Origin: an uncultured Clostridia bacterium
GTDB lineage: Bacteria; Bacillota_A; Clostridia; Christensenellales; Aristaeellaceae
Reading direction: 5' to 3'
DNA length: 12,802 bases
NCBI GenBank assembly: GCA_947166205.1
Contig: CAMVDI010000034.1
Location: forward strand, 1 to 12,802
The number at the start of each line of letters is the position of its first letter. Within the stretch, counting starts at the first letter, position 1. The translations under genes were made by a program, and so were the position numbers. Below the pieces are notes generated by a model. It saw only the letters and a list, made by a program, of their open reading frames with translations. It did not search any database and was not told the origin of the DNA. Below, piece by piece: positions 6,125-12,675 of the stretch.

Positions 6125-7648
6125 ATGAACATTCAGGATATCCGCGAGATCATGGGGCTGTCGCAGGCACAGGTGGCCGATGAGCTTGGTGTGCCTCTGC
6201 AGGAAGTAATCGACTGCGAGGAAAACGGGGAAACCTATCTGCTTCTTCAATACATATCCGCCTTTCCTATCAATCCGAAGATTCTGACGGACCCGGACGC
6301 GGATCCCTTCCTTCCCTCTTTTGATCAGGGTTCCGCCGGCCAGCGCCTTCGCCGCTGGCGGAAGGAGGCGGCCATCCCGGAGGAGGAAATGGCTTCCGCC
6401 CTGGGGATCAGCGTGGAGGATCTCCGCCGGGCGGAGGAGGATCCGGACCTTCGTCTTACCCGCCGCCGGGGGGAGGAGATCGAAAGGAAGACCGGGATGA
6501 ACAGGAAGTGGCTCATGTACGGGGACGGCCGGGTGAAGGGAGTCTCCCGGCTGAGGGAATCCCCCGTCCCCGCCCCTGCCCCCCGGGCCTCCCGGGGACA
6601 GAAAACCGCCCCGAACAGGGCTGCCGGCGTTCGGGTCCGGGAGGCCCGGGAGGCCGCCGGCATTTCCCGGGAGGAGCTCTCGGATCTGGTCAATCTTTCC
6701 GTCAGCCGGATCGCTCAGATGGAATCCGGATACGTGACCGATCAGAAGGCGAACCATATTCTGAACCGGATCGGCAGCGTTTATTCCCCGGAAGAGAAAG
6801 AGGATCCGAAGGCCGCGGGCATCCGCGTCCGGGATCAGCGGAAGGCCCTCGGTTTCTCCGTCCGCGACGCGGCGGAGATCGTGAGCCTCAAGCCCAGCAC
6901 ACTGGCGCATATGGAAAGCGGATACATCACATCCAGGCGCGCGGATGAGCTGGTGGCCGCCCTGCGGGAAGCCGCCGTGGAAAAGGGCGTGGATATGTTC
7001 GAGCCCAGGGCCGCCGGCCAGAAGATCCGCGAGGCCCGGGCCGCGGCCGGTCTCAGCCAGAAGGAGCTGGGTACGATTCTCCGGATGCCCGTCACCCGGA
7101 TCACGCATATTGAGCTGGGGAATGTGACGGAATCCGAATACGAAGAGATTATGCGCCGGATCCGGCGGGAGCCCCGGCGTGAAATAAAGGTTCCCCGGGT
7201 CAAGCCCAAGGATCAGGTGCTTCTGGGATCCAATATCCGCGATCTCCGGGAGGAAGCCGGGCTCAGCCAGAAGGCCCTGGGGGACCTGCTTCAGGTGCCG
7301 CAGACCCGGGTCAGCCTGATCGAGCGGGGAAAGGTGGATGAAGCCTTCGGCAGGAGTATCATCCGGAAGCTGAATGAGCTCATCGAATCCCGGAGGCGGG
7401 AAGCGGAACCCGTGCCGGCGCCTTCCGTCCCCCGGAAGCGGCCCGCCGCCCGGGCGATCCGTTCGGACCTGGGGGAGAAGATACAGAAGGCGAGAAGCGC
7501 CGCCGGGCTGAGCCAGAAAGCGCTGGGGGAACTGATGGGTCTGTCCCAGGGCAGCATCAGCTACCTGGAGCAGGGCAAAGTGGATGAGGAAACCGCCGGC
7601 CGCGTCCTCTCCGTCATCGCGGAGAACGGAAAGGAAGTACAGACTTGA
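6125..7648 (+). CDS. Seven-unit tandem XRE/Cro-type helix-turn-helix protein
   Basis: The protein has 507 residues and is made almost entirely of XRE-like helix-turn-helix units. Seven cores can be aligned without gaps, each 25 residues: 11-35, 83-107, 179-203, 243-267, 309-333, 379-403 and 461-485. Each core follows the pattern GLSQxxLGxxLxxxxxxIxxIExG. The last three match best (GLSQKELG, GLSQKALG, GLSQKALG). Units 3 and 4 share MESGYxT, and units 6 and 7 share GKVDE. Units 1 and 2 are more diverged, and unit 2 ends with a phage-repressor-like tail (MNRKWLMYGDG). Short basic, Pro-rich linkers (about 145-165 and 420-447) join some units. There is no sensor, enzyme or membrane domain. The ATG at 6125 is chosen because homology starts there and GGGAGAG precedes it by four bases. 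An in-frame TTG at 6062 would add 21 unconvincing residues. Role unknown: probably DNA binding over extended sites. Confidence 0.85.
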   Translation: MNIQDIREIMGLSQAQVADELGVPLQEVIDCEENGETYLLLQYISAFPINPKILTDPDADPFLPSFDQGSAGQRLRRWRKEAAIPEEEMASALGISVEDLRRAEEDPDLRLTRRRGEEIERKTGMNRKWLMYGDGRVKGVSRLRESPVPAPAPRASRGQKTAPNRAAGVRVREAREAAGISREELSDLVNLSVSRIAQMESGYVTDQKANHILNRIGSVYSPEEKEDPKAAGIRVRDQRKALGFSVRDAAEIVSLKPSTLAHMESGYITSRRADELVAALREAAVEKGVDMFEPRAAGQKIREARAAAGLSQKELGTILRMPVTRITHIELGNVTESEYEEIMRRIRREPRREIKVPRVKPKDQVLLGSNIRDLREEAGLSQKALGDLLQVPQTRVSLIERGKVDEAFGRSIIRKLNELIESRRREAEPVPAPSVPRKRPAARAIRSDLGEKIQKARSAAGLSQKALGELMGLSQGSISYLEQGKVDEETAGRVLSVIAENGKEVQT

Positions 7649-7682
7649 CCTTCCCGGCGCCGGCCGGGGAACGGTGGAACAT

Positions 7683-7721
7683 GAAAACGCCTTCCGGAAT
7701 GATGATCCGGAAGGCGTTTTC
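7683..7721. terminator. Bidirectional terminator between the multi-HTH gene and rpiB
   Basis: A perfect 16-bp stem, GAAAACGCCTTCCGGA with TCCGGAAGGCGTTTTC, encloses a 7-base loop. A/T runs at both feet give a short U-tract in either direction, serving the two convergent genes. Confidence 0.9.
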
Positions 7722-7772
7722 CGTGCGGTTCCCCGTTCCGCGGCTTCCGGAACCGGATGCTGCGGTTTCAGC

Positions 7773-8240
7773 TCAGTCCTCCCCCGACAGTCTGCCGGTT
7801 CTTTCAATCTCTGCAATCATGTCGATCCGCCGCTGATGGCGTCCTCCCTCAAATTCCGCCTTCAGCCAGGCGTCCACCGTCATCTTGGCCAGCTCCACGC
7901 CGATCACCCTGGCGCCGAAGGCCAGCACATTCGTGTTGTTGTGTCTGCGGGAAAGCTGGGCGGTATAGGGTTCGGAGCAGACGCAGGCCCGGATCCCGGG
8001 CACCTTGTTCGCCGCCAGGGAAATACCCACCCCGGTTCCGCAGATGCAGATGCCCAAGTCCGCCTTTCCGTCGGCGACCAGCCGGGCGACCCGGTACCCG
8101 TAGATCGGATAATCGTCCTGCCGGTCCAGCGGATCATCGTTCCCCACATTGATGATCTCATATCCCTGATCCCGCAGATACGCCATGATCTGGTTCTTCA
8201 TTTCCACTGCCGCGTGGTCGTTTCCGATGGCAAGAATCAT
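7773..8240 (-). CDS. rpiB: Ribose-5-phosphate isomerase B
   Basis: The protein has 155 residues and is close to E. coli RpiB along its whole length. It interconverts ribose-5-phosphate and ribulose-5-phosphate in the cytoplasm (non-oxidative pentose phosphate pathway). Some relatives also use allose-6-phosphate. Diagnostic features are GNDHAA (6-11), the active-site Cys67 in GICICGTGVGISLAANK, and the CSEPYTAQLSRRHNNTNVLAFGARV segment with the ring-opening His100. The GGRHQRR phosphate-contact motif is at 132-138. The ATG at 8240 follows family N-termini. Its ribosome binding site (AAAGGA) is about ten bases away, a little weaker than others here. It has its own promoter inside the end of the ABC ATPase gene and a hairpin in its leader. 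It is the last gene before the shared terminator. Confidence 0.96.
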   Translation of the reverse strand: MILAIGNDHAAVEMKNQIMAYLRDQGYEIINVGNDDPLDRQDDYPIYGYRVARLVADGKADLGICICGTGVGISLAANKVPGIRACVCSEPYTAQLSRRHNNTNVLAFGARVIGVELAKMTVDAWLKAEFEGGRHQRRIDMIAEIERTGRLSGED

Positions 8241-8262
8241 ATGCTTCCGGTCCTTTCCGATT

Positions 8263-8285
8263 CCCGGCGCGGGTTCCGCGCCGGG
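8263..8285 (-). other. Stable GC hairpin in the rpiB leader
   Basis: CCCGGCGCGG and CCGCGCCGGG form a 10-bp stem with a 3-base loop, starting about nine bases after the predicted rpiB start. No U-tract follows on the minus strand, so it is a poor intrinsic terminator. It may protect the 3' end of the transporter message or the 5' end of rpiB. Confidence 0.6.
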
Positions 8286-8300
8286 CCTGTTTCTCTTTCC

Positions 8301-8330
8301 ATTATAGCAGATGCGCGCAGATCGGGTCAA
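8301..8330 (-). promoter_or_regulatory. Promoter of rpiB, embedded in the end of the ABC ATPase gene
   Basis: On the minus strand TTGACC (8330-8325) and a perfect TATAAT (8306-8301) are 18 bases apart. The -10 box contains the TAA stop codon of the ATPase gene (8304-8302). Confidence 0.78.
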
Positions 8331-9390
8331 AGGAAATCATGGCCTGTTCGCCCACCCGGAAGATTCTCTTGTTGAGCGGGCAGTTGTCGGTGATCTTCAC
8401 CAGCTCCTCCCCGACCCGGACATGATAGTTCTGATAGCTGCCCATGAAGCAGCTCAGCTCCACCGTGCAGGGCAGGGTTCCCTGTTCCCCGATGGTGATC
8501 GCCTCCGGACGCAGCACGATTTCACAGTCCTCGCCGACGCTCCGCCGGCCATCTGTGCGGACCGCGGCTTTTCCGGCCGGAAGCTCCACGATCGTCTCCT
8601 CACTGTTTCCATCGGCCACCTTCCCGTGAAGGAAATTGCATTCGCCGATAAAGTCCGCGACGAATTCGCTGTTGGGCCTGTAGTAGATCTCCGTGGGGGA
8701 ACCCATCTGGGCGATGACGCCGGATTTCATCAGGATGATCTTGTCCGAGATCGCCATCGCTTCGCTCTGATCGTGGGTCACGTAGATGGCCGTGATCCCC
8801 AGCGCCTGCTGAATCCGGCGGATCTCGGTCCGCATCTGAACCCGCAGCTTCGCGTCCAGGTTGCTCAGCGGCTCGTCAAAGAGGAGCACTCCCGGCTCCA
8901 CCACCAGCGCCCGGGCCAGCGCCACCCGCTGCTGCTGACCGCCGGAAAGCTGGTTGGTCATCCGCTGTTCCATGCCGGACAGCTCCACCAGGCTGAGAAT
9001 GTTGGTCACCCTTCTCAGGATCTCATCCCGCGGAACCTTCCGCAGCTTCAGGCCGTAGGCCACGTTGTCGAACACGTTGTAGTGCGGAAACAGGGCGTAG
9101 CTCTGGAAGACCATGGCCGTGTCCCGCTTGTTGGGGGTCAGGCTGTTGATGGCTTCGTTTCCCAGATAGATCTCGCCCTCGTCCGGGGATTCAAATCCGG
9201 CAATCATGCGCAGCGTCGTCGTTTTTCCGCATCCGCTGGGCCCCAGCAGCGTCACAAAACTGCCCGGCGCGATGTCAAGGCTGACATCGTGCACCGCGTA
9301 GAACGGCTGATGGGTTTTCGGATCCTGATAGATCTTGGAAATATGATCCAGCACGACGCCCTTTGGCTGTTTCACTTTCATCTCACTCAT
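8302..9390 (-). CDS. ABC transporter ATP-binding protein (AfuC/FbpC/PotA type)
   Basis: The protein has 362 residues and is the cytoplasmic motor of the importer encoded upstream. The N-terminal ATPase has Walker A GPSGCGKT (50-57), the Q-loop at Q96 (FQSYALFPH), signature LSGGQQQR (148-155), Walker B VLLFDE (168-173), D-loop SNLD and H-loop His206 (VTHDQ). From about residue 240 a TOBE-type C-terminal domain follows (IVLRPEAITI, then SCFMGSYQNYHV), as in the FbpC and PotA groups where it takes part in regulation or subunit contact. The ATG at 9390 has AGGAGG ten bases upstream and lies two bases after the permease stop, so translation is coupled. An alternative ATG nine bases further in (9381) cannot be excluded. 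Substrate class is set by the binding protein, not by this subunit. Confidence 0.95.
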   Translation of the reverse strand: MSEMKVKQPKGVVLDHISKIYQDPKTHQPFYAVHDVSLDIAPGSFVTLLGPSGCGKTTTLRMIAGFESPDEGEIYLGNEAINSLTPNKRDTAMVFQSYALFPHYNVFDNVAYGLKLRKVPRDEILRRVTNILSLVELSGMEQRMTNQLSGGQQQRVALARALVVEPGVLLFDEPLSNLDAKLRVQMRTEIRRIQQALGITAIYVTHDQSEAMAISDKIILMKSGVIAQMGSPTEIYYRPNSEFVADFIGECNFLHGKVADGNSEETIVELPAGKAAVRTDGRRSVGEDCEIVLRPEAITIGEQGTLPCTVELSCFMGSYQNYHVRVGEELVKITDNCPLNKRIFRVGEQAMISFDPICAHLL

Positions 9391-9392
9391 GT

Positions 9393-11105
9393 TCAGTTAT
9401 CCTCCTTCAGGTTCCTGCTGGTTCCAAAGTGTTTGATAAACAGGTTCATCAGCAGCACCGACCCGTAGGTAATCGCGATCAGGATGGTCGCGAAGGCGCA
9501 GGCGATGCTGAAGGATCCCTTCTCCGCGAATTCATTGATCTTCACCGTGATCAGCAGATAGCTGGGCGTAACCAGCAGAATAATTGCTGAAATGGCGGTG
9601 ATGGACCGGACAAAGGCGGTCACCAGGCCGGACAGGAAGGAATCCTTGATCAGCGGCAGCGTCACCGAGGTAAAGACCTTCAGGCTGTTGGCGCCCATGT
9701 CGTAGGCGCTCTCCTCGATGCTCTTGTCAATCTGCCGCAGGGCCGTGATGCCGGATCGGGTGCCCGTGGGCAGGGACCGGACCACGAAAACGATGATCAG
9801 AATCAGCCCCGTTCCGTAGAGGCTTTTCAGGATCCCCGTATGGAACAGGCCGTTGGCGAAGCCCCGGATATATCCGACGCCCAGCACCGTTCCGGGCACG
9901 GCCATGGCCAGAATGGATACCGCTTCGATAAAGCCCTTGGACCTGAATTTCCGCTTGACCACCAGATAGGAGATGATCATGGACAGCAGGGCCGTGATCG
10001 GCGACGCGATGAGGGAAAGCCGGAAGCTGTCCCAGAAGACCTGCAGTCCGCCGTGGCGGGTAAAGACCTGTTCAAACCACTTGAAGGTCAGCGGGAAGAA
10101 TCTGTATCCCCAGGTGGGGAACAGCGCTCCGATCGGAACACAGGCATACATGAGAATGACGAAAACCGCCACCAGGGAGCAGAGAACCGTCAGCGGAATC
10201 GTGACGGACTTGTCGCTGATCAGCATGCGTCCCCGGCTGGCCTTTCCGCTCAGGGTCGCCGCCGTCTTCCGCTCCAGATAATACTTCTGGACCGCGAACA
10301 TGGCGAGGGTGATGCACAGCAGCACCACAGCCATGGCCGCGGCGCCCTCCTTGTCCATGGCGCCGGTAATCTGCAGATAGATCGTCGTGGCCAGGGTATC
10401 ATAGCTGCCGCCGATAATCATCGGGTTCGCGAAGTCCGCGATGGATTCAATGAAGGTGACCAGAAAGGCATTGCCCAGGCCGGGCAGCAGCAGGGGGAGG
10501 GTCACCGTCGTGAACACCTTCCACCGGGAAGCGCCCATGTCCCGGGACGCCTCCTCCATGGAGGGATCGATGTTCTTCAGCAGGCCTTTCAGCATCATGT
10601 AGCAGACGGGGAAGAAGGTCAGCGTCTGCACGATGACGATGCCCCAGTAGCCATAGATATCGTTGTCATAGATGCCCAGCAGAAAACGGGTGATCACCCC
10701 CGATCTTCCGAACAGCATGATCATGGACAGGGAGAGCACAAAGGGCGGAGAGACCACCGGCAGCATGGAAACCACCTTGAACAGCCCGCCCACGGCCCTG
10801 TGCATCTTCACGTACACCTCCACGTAGGCAAAGAGCAGGCCCAGCAGGGTGGACAGAATACCGACCACGAAGCCGATCATCAGCGTGTTGGCGATCGCGT
10901 TCCGGAAGGTCCACATCCCAAAGATGCGCCGGAAGGTCTCCAGGGACAGCCCGTTGCTTCCGTACAGGCTGTCCACCAGCAGGATCGCGAGAGGGTACAG
11001 AATAAAAAGTGTCAGGAAGGTGATCAGCAGGACGATGGTGGTCATCATGATCGGATCAGCCATCAGTTTTTTGCGATCCAGCTCCTGGCTTTGACCTTTT
11101 GCCAT
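9393..11105 (-). CDS. ABC transporter permease, fused two-domain (AfuB/FbpB type)
   Basis: The protein has 570 residues and about twelve membrane segments in two BPD_transp_1 (MetI-like) halves. Each half carries an EAA loop that docks on the ATPase: EEASRDMGASRWKVF (184-198) and EESAYDMGANSLKVF (464-478). A cytoplasmic linker around 275-300 joins the halves. One chain therefore forms the whole pore, as in FbpB and AfuB, and only the ATPase need dimerise. The ATG at 11105 is chosen over a TTG at 11111. GGAG sits nine bases before the ATG but only a few before the TTG. The stop is two bases from the ATPase start. Upstream, 170 bp with a strong terminator separate it from the binding-protein gene, so it is probably made at a lower level. 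Confidence 0.94.
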   Translation of the reverse strand: MAKGQSQELDRKKLMADPIMMTTIVLLITFLTLFILYPLAILLVDSLYGSNGLSLETFRRIFGMWTFRNAIANTLMIGFVVGILSTLLGLLFAYVEVYVKMHRAVGGLFKVVSMLPVVSPPFVLSLSMIMLFGRSGVITRFLLGIYDNDIYGYWGIVIVQTLTFFPVCYMMLKGLLKNIDPSMEEASRDMGASRWKVFTTVTLPLLLPGLGNAFLVTFIESIADFANPMIIGGSYDTLATTIYLQITGAMDKEGAAAMAVVLLCITLAMFAVQKYYLERKTAATLSGKASRGRMLISDKSVTIPLTVLCSLVAVFVILMYACVPIGALFPTWGYRFFPLTFKWFEQVFTRHGGLQVFWDSFRLSLIASPITALLSMIISYLVVKRKFRSKGFIEAVSILAMAVPGTVLGVGYIRGFANGLFHTGILKSLYGTGLILIIVFVVRSLPTGTRSGITALRQIDKSIEESAYDMGANSLKVFTSVTLPLIKDSFLSGLVTAFVRSITAISAIILLVTPSYLLITVKINEFAEKGSFSIACAFATILIAITYGSVLLMNLFIKHFGTSRNLKEDN

Positions 11106-11155
11106 CGGCAAACTCTCCTTTCTCCGTTTCCGGGTTCCGGCGGATACCCGGCCTG

Positions 11156-11191
11156 AAAAAAACGTTTCCCCGCCCCGGTCGGGGCGGGGAA
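11156..11191 (-). terminator. Intra-operon intrinsic terminator between binding-protein and permease genes
   Basis: TTCCCCGCCCC (11166-11176) and GGGGCGGGGAA (11181-11191) form an 11-bp stem with a 4-base loop. On the minus strand it is followed, after a short ACG, by seven Ts. It should end most transcripts after the binding-protein gene and let a fraction through. Confidence 0.85.
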
Positions 11192-11217
11192 CAGGCTTTC
11201 AGACAGACCCTGCGGCG

Positions 11218-11244
11218 GGCGGGACGCGGAAAAGCCGTCCCGCC
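11218..11244 (-). other. GC-rich hairpin just after the binding-protein gene
   Basis: GGCGGGACG and CGTCCCGCC pair over 9 bp with a 9-base loop, 31 bases past the stop. No U-tract follows. It may block 3' exonucleases and stabilise the binding-protein message, together with the terminator further on. Confidence 0.55.
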
Positions 11245-11275
11245 GCGCTCGCAAAGGTTTTCCGGTCCGCGGATC

Positions 11276-12373
11276 TTATTCCGTCTTGAAGCGTCCGTCG
11301 GTCGCGGCGTCGCCCAGGGCGTTGATCACGTCTTCCACGTTCTGCGCGGTGTCGGTCACAGCCTTGGCGAAGTCATAGTCCGGCCACACGGCGTCCAGGG
11401 ACAGGCCGTAGCGGGCAGCGGCCTCGGGCTGCTGCGCGTTGTCCAGCACCAGGAACTGGTAGGAGCCGTGCTGCGCGCCCAGCTCGACGCACTCGGGGCT
11501 CAGGGCGTATTCCATGAACAGGCGGGCGGCATTCGGATGCTTGGCGCCCTTGAAGATCGCCACCGGTCCGATTTCGCAGGCGGTTCCGTCAGAGGGAACA
11601 ATCAGGCCCACGTTGTCATAGCCGTTGTCCTCAATCTGGGTGATGCCGTCATGCAGGAAGCCGATGCCGATGACGCACTGGCCGGTACCCACGTTCTTGG
11701 AGGGGCCGGAGCCGGACTTGGTATACTGCTGCACGTTCTTGTCCAGCGCGACCAGATAGGCAATACCTTCGTCATGGCCCTTCATCTGGAGCATGAGGTT
11801 GACGGCCAGCTTGGGGGTGCCGGCGGTATTGTAGTTGGAGAACCAGATCAGATCCTTGTATTCTTCCTTCAGCAGATCATCCCAGGTCTGGGGCGCTTCC
11901 AGGCCCAGGCGGGTCAGCTCGTCCTTGTTGACCATGAAGCCCAGGATGCCGGTGTAGATTCCGTACCAGTAGCCATTCGGATCCTTGTACAGATCGCTCA
12001 GCAGGTGGGAAGCGTTGGCGGGGACATAGCTGTTGTCCAGGAAGCCCTTGCCCGCCAGGATGTCATAGGGATTGTTCGTGCCGCCGAACCAGACATCGGC
12101 GGAAGGATTGCCGTTCTCTTCCTCGATCTTGGTGGGCACCTCGCCGGTGGACAGGCGCTGGGCGTTCACCTTGATGCCGTAGAGCTCTTCAAAGTGCTTG
12201 GTGGCGGCGGTCAGATAATCCTCTTCGCAGGAGCCGTACACCGTCAGCTCGCCCTCTTCCTGGGCGGCCTTGACCAGATCGGGATCCGCGCCGACCCTGT
12301 CTTCCGCGGAAGCGAAGGACAGGCAGCAAAGCACCAGCGTCAGCGCCAGCGCCAGGGACAGGATTTTTTTCAT
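11276..12373 (-). CDS. ABC transporter substrate-binding protein (AfuA/FbpA/FutA family)
   Basis: The protein has 365 residues. A signal peptide (1-23) has a basic tip MKK, a Leu/Ala core and an ASA cleavage site. A Cys pair at 16-17 lies within the core, but it is not a proper lipobox. The mature protein follows the COG1840 pattern: GELTVYGSCEEDYLTA (41-56), ADVWFGGTNNPYD (92-104), GTGQCVIGIGFLHDG (229-243), GTACEIGPVAIFKGAKHPNAA (263-283) and ALSPECVEL. It should capture solute outside the membrane and pass it to the fused permease. The adjacent Tyr-Tyr pair used by ferric FbpA proteins is not seen. An HD pair (241-242) and a Glu (267) lie where AfuA-type proteins, as I recall, hold sugar phosphate. 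Iron or 2-aminoethylphosphonate remain possible. The ATG has AAGGAGG nine bases upstream. Confidence 0.92.
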   Translation of the reverse strand: MKKILSLALALTLVLCCLSFASAEDRVGADPDLVKAAQEEGELTVYGSCEEDYLTAATKHFEELYGIKVNAQRLSTGEVPTKIEEENGNPSADVWFGGTNNPYDILAGKGFLDNSYVPANASHLLSDLYKDPNGYWYGIYTGILGFMVNKDELTRLGLEAPQTWDDLLKEEYKDLIWFSNYNTAGTPKLAVNLMLQMKGHDEGIAYLVALDKNVQQYTKSGSGPSKNVGTGQCVIGIGFLHDGITQIEDNGYDNVGLIVPSDGTACEIGPVAIFKGAKHPNAARLFMEYALSPECVELGAQHGSYQFLVLDNAQQPEAAARYGLSLDAVWPDYDFAKAVTDTAQNVEDVINALGDAATDGRFKTE

Positions 12374-12411
12374 GGGAAAAAACCTCCTTGCTTGATGGGA
12401 TTTATTCTTCA

Positions 12412-12429
12412 GGACGGATGGCTCCGTCC
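12412..12429 (-). other. Hairpin in the ABC operon leader
   Basis: GGACGGA and TCCGTCC form a 7-bp stem with a 4-base loop, about 40 bases before the start codon. The leader from about 12495 is long compared with others in the window. No known riboswitch fold is recognised. Confidence 0.5.
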
Positions 12430-12501
12430 GGAAAGACCGATGAACGGAATACGAAACCGCATCCGGCCGGGGTCTGATAAAGCTGTCCTGATTCGGCCAG
12501 A

Positions 12502-12530
12502 ATCATACCACATTTTTCATATTCTGTCCA
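12502..12530 (-). promoter_or_regulatory. Promoter of the ABC importer operon
   Basis: On the minus strand TGGACA (12530-12525) and TATGAT (12507-12502), each one base from consensus, are separated by 17 bases. The TG two bases before the -10 adds little because it is not at the usual distance. Confidence 0.75.
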
Positions 12531-12531
12531 T

Positions 12532-12552
12532 CCGTATCGGAAATATTTACGG
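12532..12552. promoter_or_regulatory. Candidate operator upstream of the ABC operon -35
   Basis: CCGTA (12532-12536) and TACGG (12548-12552) are inverted arms 11 bases apart, next to the -35 box on its upstream side. The position would suit an activator. The short arms make chance possible. Confidence 0.35.
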
Positions 12553-12585
12553 AATTGTAATATCAGATGTGACTTGCAGCATCAG

Positions 12586-12637
12586 AAAAAGGCTCCGCCC
12601 CTTTCCGGCGTCCCTGCCGGAAAAGAGCGGAGCCTTT
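12586..12637 (-). terminator. serS: serS terminator
   Basis: A long stem of AAAGGCTCCGC (12588-12598) with GCGGAGCCTTT (12627-12637) encloses an inner stem TTTCCGGC/GCCGGAAA. On the minus strand it ends in five Ts. A smaller GC hairpin (12643-12667) lies between it and the serS stop. Confidence 0.88.
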
Positions 12638-12675
12638 GCGGACCGGCGGCCCGGATGGTTCCGCCGGAACAACGC

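Larger units (their letters stand above)
12374..12675. other. Intergenic region between serS and the ABC operon
   Basis: These 302 bases hold the serS terminator on the right, the ABC operon promoter with a flanking dyad, and a leader of about 120 bases with one hairpin. I see no gene. Open frames reading through here come from neighbouring coding shadows. Confidence 0.75.

Noticed and set aside
6110..7816. A 568-codon open frame on the minus strand opposite the multi-HTH gene
   Set aside because: It is a shadow of the repeated HTH coding sequence, runs through the perfect terminator at 7683-7721, and its Pro/Gly/Leu-rich composition shows no domain.
8263..8285. Hairpin considered as the terminator of the ABC operon
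   Set aside because: The stem is strong but no U-run follows on the minus strand, and it lies downstream of the rpiB promoter. It may be a 3' stabiliser, so it is listed only as a hairpin.
8311..9468. A 385-codon plus-strand open frame opposite the ABC ATPase
   Set aside because: The minus strand has all ABC motifs in order, and the plus frame has none of any family.
9840..11156. A 438-codon plus-strand open frame opposite the permease
   Set aside because: It is a His/Gln/Glu-rich mirror of a hydrophobic membrane-protein sequence, with no family motif and no start signal. The permease has two clear EAA loops.
11290..12310. Binding protein considered as a PotD-like polyamine-binding protein because the ATPase resembles PotA
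   Set aside because: The ADVWFGG and GIGFLHD patterns are those of the AfuA/FutA group (COG1840), and the permease is a fused FbpB/AfuB type rather than separate PotB and PotC.
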